64,000 bases of DNA. Source: Thuidium tamariscinum (Eukaryota > Streptophyta > Bryopsida > Hypnales > Thuidiaceae). The DNA is taken from NCBI GenBank assembly GCA_947034885.2, contig OX344755.2:10728501-10792500 (forward strand). The letters are read 5' to 3'. Made by a program: the position numbers and the translations under genes. Shown here in pieces: positions 11,448 through 23,030 of the stretch. The stretch's first letter is position 1. Every line of letters starts with the position of its first letter. The notes below the pieces were generated by a model that had not been told where the DNA came from, made no database searches, and was given only the letters and a program-made list of their open reading frames with translations.

Positions 11448-14291
11448 TACTACTAGAAAATGGTGTCCAAATCAACAAAAACTTAACACTTTTTTGTTGA
11501 TTTGTGTATTGCAATGTCCATATGCACATTTAGTTGTGAACTCTGTCAATGTTCGCAACATATTTTGATGGGCGACGCTTACGCTCCACTGAAGCTGCGG
11601 CGCTGTGGGAACGGGGAACTTCGAGAACTGTGTTGTGGTGCTTCGGATAGGGTTTTCGTCTCCCTCCTCTTTTCTGCACTGTCTCTAACGTTACGAGGTT
11701 TTTCTTTAAACCCCACGATGAGACGTGATGTCGGGGCTTTATCAAGCCTGCTCTACAATTTCTAGTGGCAGCTTGTTGGTGGAGCCGGGGACGTGCAACT
11801 CGACTCTTGCTAGTTCTAGCTCCGGATGCGTTTGCGCAGGTGCTCGGATTGAAATAGTAATGTTTTTGGTTTTTTCATCCCATGTCTTTCCAACTTATCT
11901 TGCTTTGGTGAGCATTGGCACGAGTTTTAAAATTTTGGGTCTAAAATGTGGAAATGAAATTGGAGGCAGTGTCCGCGTGAGGACCACCATGGCGGGGGGA
12001 GCATCGTTTACTGTGCGTTACGCGGGCCAGAAGGACATGGCAAGTAGAAACCGCGTGTCCAATATTTGCAAAGAGTTGGATCGTCTGATTGGAAAAATTG
12101 GTGATAATTCTGATATGTGTGCGTCTCTCGATGCAGGTGCGTGCGAAGCCGCAACGTCAAAAAGATGATGGAGAAGATGATCTTTTCTACCCAGAAACGG
12201 AAGAAATTGACAGAGGTAACGAGTTTTAGGGATGCTATGAAATTGTGTTCCTGGATATGAAGTCGGTTTCTCTGTCCGTGTCTTGTTTACACCACGTGCA
12301 AATTATTCCAATCAAGTGTATAAATTGATGAGTTAAGTATCTGCTAGTTAGCTTATGAGAGACAGTCTTTCTGTTCTACTACTTGTAGTTACTTGGAAGC
12401 CGTTTCATATATTCACTTCATGCGAATATCATTGTGCTTGTTGTTCCCAGAATTCTAAGGATTTTTTAGACTTTACAATGGAATTATTTATGAAGAATTT
12501 GGTTAGAGTCACTTTTCAAATATGTGCTCGTTATGAAAAATTGTATTGCTTAGCCTTGAGGGATTCCTGGATTAGTTATCATACAGACATGTCAAATTTG
12601 GTGGTTCAGCTCATGGTACTCTCCAAATTGACATTATTTCATTTTACATCACTTCATTTTCTTGACATTCGTAATGATGCTTCTTGGTGTCAGGAATCGG
12701 GGAACAAAAGCCATCCTCGCTACAGGAGCGCTTTTCCACAAGTAACATGGCTGTAAGGGGCTAGGCCACCACAAATGCCGATGTTTTCGCAAATCTGGAA
12801 TCCAGCAGTCGTCAAACCGTTCCTCATAATACAGATGGCAAAGGGTTGTTACCAACATCTAGCCTTCCGCCATTATTCATAAATACCGGACGAGCGACTG
12901 AGGGGTTTGGCATACGATCACAGTCTTGGTACGAAGAGGTTGGTCTTCATCGTCCTCTCCTCTTTACGTGCTGGTAGCTGTGCTACAATGTTCTTGTTTT
13001 AAAGTACGTGAGATTTAGTGTGACTATAACCGATACATGCCGAAACTCACAAATTGATGAATTGTCAAGGCGAATCAAAGATCAGAAGCAGTGAGCTCGA
13101 TTTAGATGAAGGGGAGAGTGGAGGAGAAGCAGATGTCAAACCAGCTGCTGAAACTGTGGCACTCGAGGATGGTGACTTTTAGTCCCCTCCAACCACACCA
13201 AAATCAACTACTAGTAGTCCTTTCTTGGAGTGTCCAAGTACTCCTATTCTCAAGTAAGTTTCGACTTTTATTCATATTCTGTTTTAATGGTCCCTTCTAA
13301 AACTTTGAAGAAACTTTGATTTTAATTTTCTTAATGATATTGAGTGTGAAGACGTCTGATTTCCTATTTAGAATTGCAAGAAGCGTAATAAAGGTATTGA
13401 TTGTTGCCTCTATTGCTTGTGCCGTACTTTATGACTTACAGGAGAAAACATCTGTCCAGGCAACAAAGTTTGAGGGATACCAAGTTGCTTCTCACTACAC
13501 ATCTGAAGAGGACAGCCAGCATATTTATGTTCGACAAACACTTTGAATACCTTTGAGAAATTGGGCATGGGTCTTTCAGCACGGTTCGTGATTTTTCCTA
13601 CTTTGTAGTTGACGTTTTCGTTGTGTAATTTGTGTAACTTGTTTTTTCCTTACAATTTTATTGGTAATATCTGGTAACATATGTTTGCGATGCTCCTTGG
13701 TGACTGATGACTAAGCTGTGGTCGTATTGTGTGCAGGGGATGGTATGGTATGCTTGGGTAGGCAGGCAGTGGTAAATTGCGAGTCTCGATTGGTGAAAGT
13801 GACACTAGTCTCTAGAATGTGTTTGAGGATGCTCTGGAGGTTACACGCCAAAATGTTTTCCAGCGCAAGACTGCTTTGAAGGCTCCTGACGGGATAGATG
13901 TTAAGGGGATAGTGCATAACTTGTTTGTGGATTTATTGACAACACTCAATGTTTTGTAGCTAGCTTCTTCAGGTATTATATGGTATGACACCATATTCCT
14001 ATGATATGACAAACATATATAATTTGCTACATTGTATTCAAATTTGTGAGTTGTAAGAAGTTGTTATGTGAATGGGCATCCAAATCAACATTTTTATATC
14101 AATCATCAACACAAACGTGTCAAATTGGACAAAAAAATGAACACTTTTATGTTCACAGAGAACAAAAAAGTGTCAATTTGATTGTCCAAATCAACACTTT
14201 CTTGTTTATCTTTGTCCAAATCAACACGTCCTAATTAACAAAAAAAATCAACACTTTCTTGTAATTTTGGACGATGAATTTTCTACTAGTG
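11448..14291 (+). mobile_element. Non-autonomous CACTA-like element carrying gene fragments
   Basis: The left end reads TACTACTAGAAAATGGTGTC. The right end, read in reverse, is CACTAGTAGAAAATTCATCG; the outer 14-15 bases match closely and have the CACTA form. Both ends are followed by repeated subterminal motifs (AAATCAACACTTTTT and GTCCAAATCAACA), at least five on the right (14080-14270) and two on the left (11464-11510). Such subterminal repeats are typical of CACTA (En/Spm) elements. The 3-bp flanks are TTG and TTA, so a target duplication is possible but imperfect. No transposase is present; the interior holds intron-containing host-like sequence. Confidence 0.65.
11571..13960 (+). pseudogene. 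Decayed multi-exon host gene fragments inside the CACTA-like element
   Basis: Several stretches read like plant exons but carry stop codons. About 11989-12165 encodes MAGGASFTVRYAG and onward. About 12690-12970 is open except for one TAG after 'NMAVRG'. About 13090-13255 encodes an acidic then Ser/Pro/Thr-rich segment ending PSTPILK before a GTAAGT donor, with one in-frame TAG. 13441-13544 follows an acceptor (TTACAG) and encodes EKTSVQATKFEGYQV. 13800-13960 encodes NVFEDALEVTRQNVFQRK and onward after a TAG. I do not recognise the parent gene. The in-frame stops and the position between transposon ends suggest captured, non-functional fragments. An expressed gene with unusual splicing is a less likely alternative. 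Confidence 0.45.
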
Positions 14292-14378
14292 TTACTACAC
14301 TCTTTTCCAAGCAACAGTCTTAAGAGGTTTGCATTCGATATTCAATCTTCAAAAAATTATTAAGTGGGAGGTAACTCA

Positions 14379-15331
14379 TGAACTCCTATAGGTTTTTGAC
14401 TATGTTTCCACCAAAATCACTCCAAATTAAATTGCGATTTCTAATATAAATGCAAGGATTTTGAAAAAAAACATTTTTTGACATATATATTTAACCATAG
14501 GATCTTGTAGTTAGGTAGTACGAAAAGATGTAGAAAATTTTCAGAAATTTTCACCATGTAGATTGCAAGATATTAAGACTTGAATTGACAACAATCCTTT
14601 TTTTATCCCTGCAAAAATTTGGGCAGTTGCACTTCACAAGGTGACATTTGTATGAAAAGATACTCAAAATTATGGTTACTCTTTGAATTCATTTTACAAT
14701 TCAAGTTGGATACATGCTCAAAAAATTTCAAATCATTTGGAATTGTATAACATATAGGAAAAAAATAGAAAGAAGTAGAAAATACTTGAAAATACTAAAT
14801 TGTGAACAATTTATTTATAAAAATGAAAAATGCCAATCCCAATGGTTAAAATACTGTAATAAATAGTCTTCACCCTATGTTTTAGTTTCTTTTCAAAAAT
14901 ATTAAAAAATTGAATTAAATAAAGAATTTCAAACTTTTTTGTAGAATAGAGATTCTAAAATTAACTGCAAACTATCCAAACTAAAATTCCTCATAACTTT
15001 TGACTCATTTATTGAAATGGAATGCTTTTAAAGCTTTCCACATAGATATAAATCTATTAAACCAATTTCAAATTTTTATTTCTTACAAAAGCAATTTTCA
15101 AAGAAGTTTTTTTGCTACTCAGGTTGCTCGCTATTCAAAGGAATCAACATATCATGCCATAACTTTTTAACCATGTACTCAAAAGTTATGAAAATTTTAG
15201 GGCCTTAAAGCTACTTGTTGGGCACATGTTGTGTAAAAATTTCAAAGAAAACAAAAGAAAACTCCATTGGTAGTGAGCTACCCAAAATCATTATGTTGCC
15301 AAAAAACACACTTCAAGGCATTAGGGGTTAA
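14379..15331 (+). mobile_element. Long AT-rich TTAA-type element, copy (i)
   Basis: The right end is GGCATTAGGGGTTAA. The left end is diverged (GAACTCCTATAGG). The interior aligns in reverse with 58086-59283, and its last 330 bp align with the right half of the 750-bp foldback at 56387-57136 (shared 'CATAACTTTTTAAC' and 'GCCTTAAAGCTACT' motifs). There is no coding capacity. Confidence 0.6.
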
Positions 15332-16990
15332 AGGAAAAACTAAATCATTAATAGTTCTAACTAAAGATTGAATCAAGACATTTAACCAACAAATTGAGTG
15401 TTTACTTTAAGTATTTACATTGAATATTCATTGAATGAGATTTTTCTAACATACATACTTAGCCTTGTGGAATTTTTCTTTTTTTCGATTGTAAAAATTG
15501 AGTTCAATAATGAATCTAATATGTTGATTGCCTATTTGCTTGCAACACAAGAGGCTTCATAACTTTTACATTACTAATCCAAATGGAATCAATCAAAGCT
15601 TTTAATATAGGCCAAATGTAATTTATTAAAAAAAACAAAAAACAAAATCTATTTCAATTTTTTGTACATAGGGTTCTTTTGCAATACGATCTCCCCTATT
15701 TTGAACTTTTTGTGGCATAACAATTTTGCTCTCAAGCATCAATAGAAAAAAATTATACTCTACCAAATCAAATATGTTTTTTTATCTAAGAAATTTCTTT
15801 TTAGAAAATCATGTCAAAAAAATTGAGGTTGCCACAAGCCTATCTTGATTCTATTTTGTCCCTTATAGAAACAATGTGAGACGTTAAAAATCAAGAATAA
15901 TTGTGTCAACATTTCATTCATTCATCAACTTGCATGCAACTAAAATGCACATGTTTGTTGTAGTATGTATGACACAAATTTATCAAATTCAAACTATTTT
16001 GAAATATACCTTTAGGTTGAAATATATGTAGAATTCTGTAGATCATCAACACGATCAAAACAACAAAATCAAGTAGATTTTCTACTAGTAATACAATTAT
16101 GGAGTGATACTAATTTTCTTCTTCCCTAAAGTAGGAGGTGCTAAGATAGTCAAGATTTTATATACTTCTGTTAATAATGTGCATTACAACTTCATAAATG
16201 CAAAAAAAACAAGTCACTTCTAGTGCATAAAATTGGTTGTTTAATTTCCAACCAATCACACATCTCTTAAGGTACAAAAACCTTGAACTATTGCCATTAT
16301 ACTAATTGTAGAGGACCATGTCATATTTAGGGTACCATATGTCTAGGTCAGTTTTGTCAAGTCTTGCCAAAATATTTTGCTTTTTGCAATTAAACAATTC
16401 GGCAGACATGTAGGAATTTTTAAAAAAATTCGGCACTTTTTGAGAATATTAATTTTAGATTGATTCTTTCTATTCATGTGTATATGTGTTCTTTTCTCTA
16501 ATTTTTCTCAAGAACAATTTTCTTCAAATTTTTAGAAATACATAAGTTGTGTAATAATTTTTAAAATTTCGACATCTTCCAAATTTCCCGGAGTTATTTA
16601 GAAAACAGACCTACACGTACGGTACCCAATTGCTGCTCGGTGCCGAACTGACACTTCGACTGTCACACGCAAGAAATGAAAGCTTCGGAGGAAAAGCTGC
16701 GAAACTGCCTTTCCATCAGAAGGCAGGCGCAGCAGCAGTCGGCAAGTCCAGTAAACCAGTCGGCAAAATGTTTCTATCAATTTCGCTGCGCAAGTGGTTT
16801 GATCTCGAATGAGTGCTCTTTGCTTTTTGCTTCACACGGTACGTGCAAAAATTTGATTGCCACGGTGACCAACCAAGGTTTAATTTGAGGACATTCACAT
16901 CTCTGGCTACGATTTCAGCTCTACTTTCATCAATTCCATTCTCCTGGTGACGATGGACGGATCCGGTTAGAACTTTGGGTACGAGAGCTC
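15332..16990. other. AT-rich intergenic DNA
   Basis: No gene seen. 15332-15890 shares diverged similarity with 31800-32320 (both begin 'AAAAACTAAAT(C/G)(A/G)TTAATAG'), so it is old repeat DNA. From about 16600 the base composition rises toward that of gene DNA, which may mark the 5' region of the open frame at 17125. Confidence 0.5.
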
Positions 16991-17124
16991 ACGTCCTTCA
17001 ATTCGAACAGAGCCTCCTCCAGTCCATGCCACGCCATTGCTAGCTGGACTTGATCACGAACAAGTTTGTGCCTGAATTCAGATGCGATACATGCGAGAGT
17101 GCGAGAGTTCTTTCCTTCTCCGAA

Positions 17125-17799
17125 ATGGAAACTGTCGGTGACTCTATCACTGAGACTGACTTCGCCATGGAGGTTTGCAAGCAGGCGCAAGTGGAGGAGC
17201 ATGTTATCCATGTCGTAGGATCCACCAATTTCTACACCCGTCTTCAATTCTTCCTTCTGGCGAGCACGTGGTTCCCTCGTCCTCTGGGAGTGTGCCTGTG
17301 GAGTGCATTGCATGTGCTTCTTGTGTTGTATGAGGCTCTCATGCTTCTCGTCGTATTCTCCTTCGTTTTTGTGTTTGCAGTTCTATTCGATGCTACAGTT
17401 GTGGCTAGTTTGATCTCCATGGTGTTGCTTTCTCCCTTCTTTGTCATTTTCTATTTCCTGTGTTTGGGCATTTCTTGTCTTTGGCTGGTGGTCAGCTGCG
17501 AGTGCTGTACCATGGCTCCACGGGCACCAGGGCAGAGCCTGGTACACTACATCTGCAATGGAGGAGGAACTGTCCCCGACGGACCACAAGACCCACAACC
17601 AGCGCCTGCTGTGGAGGAAGGAGGAGCTGCTGCTGCTGACAAATTTTCTTTTTGTGCCTTTCTTAAAGAGCTTCCCAAGGGGTCTGCCACTCTGATTTGG
17701 GTAAACCATGTTACATCGGTATCGTTTCCCTATTGGAGAGCGCAATTGAGGGACTCGTGTCGGGAGATTGTGCCCTGGTACGACAGCATAGTGATGTGA
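17125..17799 (+). CDS. Possible multi-pass membrane protein, unrecognised
   Basis: Open frame of 224 residues from the ATG at 17125 (METVGDSITETDF); an upstream in-frame ATG at 17050 is possible. Residues 1-50 are hydrophilic and acidic. Residues 54-124 are strongly hydrophobic, enough for two or three membrane spans. The tail has a Gly/Pro/Ala-rich stretch (about 150-172) and a final basic region. The last codons overlap GTGAGT at 17796, so the frame could be an exon that continues after splicing, but the next acceptor (TTGCAG at 17838) is too close for a normal plant intron. I recognise no family. Base composition is closer to the real exons than to the AT-rich surroundings, which is the main support. 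Confidence 0.4.
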   Translation: METVGDSITETDFAMEVCKQAQVEEHVIHVVGSTNFYTRLQFFLLASTWFPRPLGVCLWSALHVLLVLYEALMLLVVFSFVFVFAVLFDATVVASLISMVLLSPFFVIFYFLCLGISCLWLVVSCECCTMAPRAPGQSLVHYICNGGGTVPDGPQDPQPAPAVEEGGAAAADKFSFCAFLKELPKGSATLIWVNHVTSVSFPYWRAQLRDSCREIVPWYDSIVM

Positions 17800-18390
17800 G
17801 TAGGCTTGATTATAGCAAATAGTTTCGTCCTCTTGCAGGATTTGTCACTGCCGTTTGTGCTCAAAACACACGTGTAACCAGTATCTGATCAATGGAAATA
17901 GGGTCCAGTTTGGCCTAGCTAGTCCTGCAGGCAAAATGTTGCTTAGAAACCCTACAAATTGCAGCCTGTGCACTTTCTTGAGCTGCGCATTGTTATGCCA
18001 CCTACACAACCTTCAATATTACATCCTGTCTGCTTCTAATCATGGTAATTAAAGCTATTGGGGTTAGAAAGAAAGTCTTCCACTTCCATTCTCAATATCT
18101 TTGATGAGCATTTTCGAGCACATCACTCGACAAGAATTTACATGAATGTACTCTTTCCAAAGGTCTCTTGCAAGTCTCAGGAACTGAGTGTGAGAATCTC
18201 TTCTACATAGTGAACAGTTCGATGGCGTTCAATGTTCTTCAGCTTTGGAACAGGTAACGAAGCAACTCCCGGACGTGAAACTCACAATTAACCTCCCTCG
18301 AGGGTGCGTCGTTCAACAAGGTGCTGAAGTCCTCTCGATCTCGTCAGTACTCAATCTTACCCCAGATCCTCACAGTCGACAATCATGGGT

Positions 18391-18503
18391 TTAGTCCTCC
18401 TCGTAGTTTACCATTTCAGAGCTCTCCATGATGGGCCAAGCCAGCACTCCCGGTGTCTCCTTGAAATCTGCCGTCATGTCCAACTCCTGGACAGCGTCCG
18501 GTT
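18391..18503 (-). CDS. Possible 3'-terminal exon of an unidentified minus-strand gene
   Basis: On the minus strand a good acceptor (pyrimidine-rich, TTTTTATTTCAG) at 18504 is followed by an open 113-nt segment that ends in TAA at 18391-18393. It encodes 36 residues including QELDMTADFKETPGVLAWP and an acidic end, MVNYEED. Upstream on the same strand, 18540-18745 has another coding-like frame (VENAYTASCAKL followed by KCVS repeats), but I could not join the two. It may be a gene remnant. The family is not recognised. Confidence 0.3.
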
Positions 18504-18629
18504 CTGAAATAAAAAGCTGTAAAGAAATCGAATTGGCGACAACGACTGGAATATTTTATCAAGCTCATGAATCCCCTGGATAATCAACTCCATCGTTGTC
18601 TCCTGATGCGGCAATTTGTTCGAATACAC

Positions 18630-18676
18630 TTGGAAACGAGTTGGAAACACACTTGGAAACACACTTGGAAACACAC
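18630..18676. repeat. Short tandem repeat, 12-bp unit
   Basis: About four copies of TTGGAAACACAC, the first degenerate. The period is a multiple of three, and on the minus strand it can read as a KCVS or VFPS tetrapeptide repeat depending on the frame. Confidence 0.85.
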
Positions 18677-18810
18677 TTATAAACCAGCTTTGCGCAGCTA
18701 GCCGTGTAGGCATTCTCGACTGTAAGCAATCACTGATAGGGAGCCCAATTGAAGCTCTCACACGTAGTTGCCATGAGTAGTCCTTGGAATTCAGCGGCGT
18801 TTAGGTTTTA

Positions 18811-19099
18811 TAGGTGGGTACACCCAAAAGCGCCACTTATTCATACGTAACTGTGCAATACTATTCATATAGTTACTGTTATAAAGCTATTCCGATTTTT
18901 AAATAGTCTTGTTGGCGAGTGAAAGCACATTCCATCACACCAAAGAACAAAGGATTTGGATACCGTATGCAATGGTTATTAACAGTCAAAGTCTGTTTCT
19001 GAAAGTGCCATCTATGGTCTGTGTACATGACTGATTATGAAAATGTATGCACGTTGTAGATGGCGCTTTAAGGTCACATGTGCTTTTGGGTGCACCTAC
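18811..19099. mobile_element. Candidate MITE with GGTGCACCCAAAAGC ends
   Basis: The left end TAGGTGGGTACACCCAAAAG and right end CTTTTGGGTGCACCTACC form an imperfect inverted repeat, and a second inverted pair (GCGCCA...TGGCGC) lies inside. The outer flanks show TTA on both sides (18808-18810 and 19101-19103, two bases from the right arm), which would fit a 3-bp TTA duplication of the PIF/Harbinger type. It is non-coding. Confidence 0.45.
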
Positions 19100-19542
19100 C
19101 TTAAGTAAGCACTACAACGGGATTTCAGTCGACTATGGATTTGTCACTAGAATACCATTAGTCTAAGACACACCTAAATGACAACGGCATCATGGAAAGT
19201 GCTCTTGAAAGTCCAGTTGAGGGTTTGACATCAGGAACTTCACGGCATGTGAATATGGTGCCATGATGGTGCATTGAAATGCAATCAAGTAAATTTGGTG
19301 CTAACCCCCATACCAACTGAGTAAGGAGAAAATGGCACCTATATTGTCAAAATGCAGCCTTTGGTGTCAAAATAGCACCAAAACAGTCTGGCCCAACTTT
19401 TCTGATGGACACATTGAAGGCAGCAAAAGGAGGCGAGGGATTCACGAATGGTGATCAAACTGTAACTGTGTTTTGGTTCAAGAGTCCAGGCATTCCTGGT
19501 TGGAGGGAAGGAGCTCCACGTGCGGAAGACAGATTGCTTCAA

Positions 19543-20022
19543 TCAGCTGAGTTGGAGGAAGTGGAATAGCAGCCCAATCACCTCCCATTCCATGTTGCCT
19601 TCGGGGGTGAGAATAGGTGGCGGAGGTTTTTGTTGGGGGCCTGAAATTGTGTCTTCTCGATATTTTTCTAGAAGTGACATATGAAAAACATCATGAATAC
19701 GAAGTTTATGAGGGAGCCTCAATCTATATACCACATCTGAAATTTTGGAAATAATTGGAAACGGCCCCAAAAATTTGGATGCTAGTTTCTTAGATGGGGC
19801 CGTGGTTGGTATATTGTCATGGCGAAGTAATACTTTGTCTCCAATTTTGAAAGTTGGTTGCAATTGAACCTTGCGGTCATAATGTTGTTTAGCTTGTTCC
19901 GCTGCCAATTGTATCATTAATTTAATTTCTTCGTGTACCTCATGCAAATGTTGAATTCTTGCTTCCGCCGCCGGCACTGATGACGAGCTTGGTGGGGTGA
20001 ATGTGGTCACACAAAAGTACAA
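19543..20022 (-). pseudogene. Ty3/gypsy integrase C-terminal fragment (chromovirus type)
   Basis: A 159-residue frame matches the C-terminal end of a Ty3/gypsy integrase: the 'AKQHYDRKV' helix, the 'FKIGDKVLL' strand, 'KFLGPFPI', 'YRLRLPHKLRIHDVFHMS' and then the proline-rich linker leading to 'EWEV', the usual start of a chromodomain. After that the frame breaks; a shifted remnant around 19500 still reads 'AWTLEP', like the TWEP motif of a chromodomain. There is no reverse transcriptase, protease, gag or LTR next to it, so this is a truncated, dead fragment. Confidence 0.8.
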
Positions 20023-20596
20023 GGCATCAAGTTGACTTTTTGCTTAATTGTAATACATATGTTACTAGAATTTTTATTTGATATTTAATACGCAATTGTT
20101 TGTGAAGTATCATGCACAAAACTTGTTACTTTGTGAAGTGGAAGTGTAATATGGAGATTGTTTGAATATGGGTTGTCACAGTACTTCCAAAGCCCTCTAC
20201 ATTCCCTAAGAAAGATCATGTGCTGTGCACTAATGCACCAAGAGCAAAAGGGAGACGTGAAATTCTCAAAGAAATCATAGTGCCATTTCTTCTCTTATAA
20301 GGGTGAAGAAACAACATTTTTGAAAATTTTCTCTTGGAATTTTTTGAAGTGCTTGGCCTAGCATGAGTATCGGAGCTCCTAAATGTACAGCTTTGTGAGT
20401 TAGAAATTCCTAAAGAATTGTTGCGAACGGAAGAGAAGGTTGTTACAGCTCCTTCATACGGAATACCTCACTATTGGCTCCACTGTTGTCTCATTGATTT
20501 CTCTGACTTCACAAAAATCTGGTTCTCACAAGAGCTCTGACTACCCCTAATGACAAGGTGTGGAGGTGAAGCCTGGGGAACCTTGAGTTCTAGTTT

Positions 20597-21328
20597 GGGG
20601 ATTGTTGCAAGAAACATTGTGCAAAAAGCGTAGCGTTTTCAATAGTATTTTTTTTTCCAGGAGTACTTTAAAATTAGAAAAAAAAGTTTTAAAAAAAGTG
20701 AAAAATATGTTTCATGTATAAACCTTTAAGAAGAAGGTACCCTAGAAAGGAAAGGCATAGGAAAAATCTTTAATTAGGAAATCTAGAAAAGTGCAAAATC
20801 TCATGAAAAGTAGTACTTCCACATTTTTATTTGTAAAAAATAGGAAAATCAATTTTAAGAAAAACTAAAAATTGGCCATTTGAGGAAAGTTGATTTTGAT
20901 GAGATTTGACCAAAAGAACAATCTTAGAACCATCATCAATGTTCAAAAATTGCATGCTACGGGAAAAAATTCGTACTCATATGGAGGATATAAAAAAATG
21001 TATTTTAAGATTTTTATTTGGAATTTATAGGTTTTACACCTATGCAAATAGACCATGAAAGTTTCGTCTTCAAATCATTAAAATTAGACACTGCAAACGT
21101 AATGATAACCATAAACATAATTTTGTGACAGCTCAACGAAAATGTTTTTCAAATATAAAATGATTTTTTTTAATTTTTGAAAAATAAGGGATCTAATAAA
21201 CTTCAAGTTAGATATGTTCAATAAAAATTTCATGTTCATTGGACATAATCTCCAAAAGTTATAGTGGAAAACAAAAAAATGGTTCGTGCTATGACGCGAA
21301 ATAGGACCGGTGTTTCTTGCAATGACCC
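20597..21328 (+). mobile_element. 730-bp TIR element, empty-site copy
   Basis: Same family as 4141-4867, 21941-23030 and 29797-30520. It starts GGGGATTGTTGCAAGAAAC and ends GTTTCTTGCAATGACCC. At 20620-20640 it keeps the uninterrupted sequence AAAAAGCGTAGCGTTTTC, which is split by another element in the copy at 21941. Confidence 0.75.
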
Positions 21329-21940
21329 TTGGGAAGTTAGAGGTTGGTCAATTGTCCATTGTTATTGTAATGATTTTGATTTCAATTTTGATTTGGAAAT
21401 TAGAGCTTGGAAATATATGAGAGGTAAGGTAGATCTTCAAGGTAGTGGAGTGTGAGGTCATTTACTTCTTGGATTGTAAGCTTCTTGCAAATGGTTAGAA
21501 ATATGATATTGTAGCACAAATAGGCAAGCAAAATTTGGTAGTGGCCCTTGGAGCACCGAGCTAGTACCCAAAGTACACCTTTCCACTACTGCTGTGACAA
21601 TATGTGAGATGACAATGCCAATTGAGTACAATTTTTTGGTGAAAGCCAATTATTGTTGAATGTACTTTAATGAGAGTTATTGCCTGTGGCTTTAATTTTT
21701 AAATATTGACTTGCTATATTGAGAATTATGCTTTTTGCTAATGAGTCTAAATTGAAGCGCTTTGACATCCATCTTCTAGTTGATGAAAAGGGTGCTTCAA
21801 GCCAACATTTCTTCCATATATCTTCAATCTTGTTCATTCTAAGCAATTCTTGAAATTTTGAAAGATGATCTTACTTTACCACCAATTTGATGAAACTGAA
21901 AGAGACAATGCATGGGGTACAAAAATATAAATTGGCAAAA

Positions 21941-23030
21941 GGGTCATTGCAAGAAACACCGTCCAAAAAGCATACCATTAGAGAAAATCTGGACTCTCCA
22001 GAGGGCCGCTAAGAAGTGACGAAAGGGACCCTCATTCCATTTATTTAGTATGAGGCAGAATTTTTCCCCTATAGCTGTAATGGACAAGTGTCATGCACTG
22101 AACAGTGCAGTCAAACGTCAGAGCTTCGAAATACAAGCTCTTCAACTTCATTGGACGAAAGCTGTAAAAACTGACATATTCTCCGTGGTAGTGAAGATAT
22201 TCACACAAGCTGAACCGCATCTCCGGTCAGGAATCGGGCACTTTACACAGAAATCAAACTGACATAGAAATCCTTATGTAGACCGGCTTGTCAAAGTTAG
22301 ACGGCCCTGTAGAGAGTCAATATTTTCTCTAATGTAGCGTTTTCACAATACTCTTTTTTTCCTTTTGGAGGGCTTTAAAATTAGAAAAACAAGTTTTTAA
22401 AATAGAAAAAATATGTTTCATGTATATATCTTTAAGAAGAAGGTACCGTAGAAAGGAAAATTATAGGAAAAATCTCTAAGTAGGAGAACTAAAAAAGTGC
22501 AAAATCTCATGAAAATTGGTACTTTTACATTTTAATTTTTTAAAAATAGGAAAATAAATTTTTTTTTAAACTAAAATTTTTCCATTCTTAAAGAGTTAAT
22601 TTTGATGAGATTTCACTAAAAGAACAATCTTAAAACCATCTTCAATGTTTAGAAATTGTGCACAACGGAAAAAATTTTGCACTCATGTGGAGGACATGAA
22701 ATAACATATTTTTCGATTTCATTCAAAATTTATAAGTTTTACACCTATATGTATAGACCATCAAAGTTTTGTTTATAAATCATTAAATTTGGGCACTCAT
22801 AACGTAGTGATTTTTGTAAACTACAAACTATGATGTGCAACAAAAATGATTTTTAAATATAAATTTTTTGTTTTTGTTTTTGAAAAATAAGGGATCTAAT
22901 AACCTTCAAGTTAGGTATGTTCAATAAAAATTTCATGTTCATTGGACTTATTCTCCAAAAGTTATAGTAAACAACAAAAAAGTGTTCTCATTGTGATATG
23001 GAATAGGACTGGTGCTTCTTGCAATTACCT
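21941..23030 (+). mobile_element. 730-bp TIR element with nested MITE
   Basis: Starts GGGTCATTGCAAGAAACACC and ends TGCTTCTTGCAATTACCT. Total length is 1090 bp; removing the nested 359-bp MITE (21976-22334) leaves 731 bp, which agrees with the other family members. Confidence 0.8.
21976..22334. mobile_element. MITE with CATTAGAGAAAAT termini, copy 2 (nested)
   Basis: Ends CATTAGAGAAAATCTGGACT and, on the right, AGTCAATATTTTCTCTAATG. Compared with the empty site in the repeat at 20597-21328, the junctions are AAAAAGCATAC on the left and TAGCGTTTTC on the right, so the target duplication is TA or a mutated 3-bp TA(C/G). This fits a Tc1/mariner-like or similar TA-targeting family. Confidence 0.8.
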
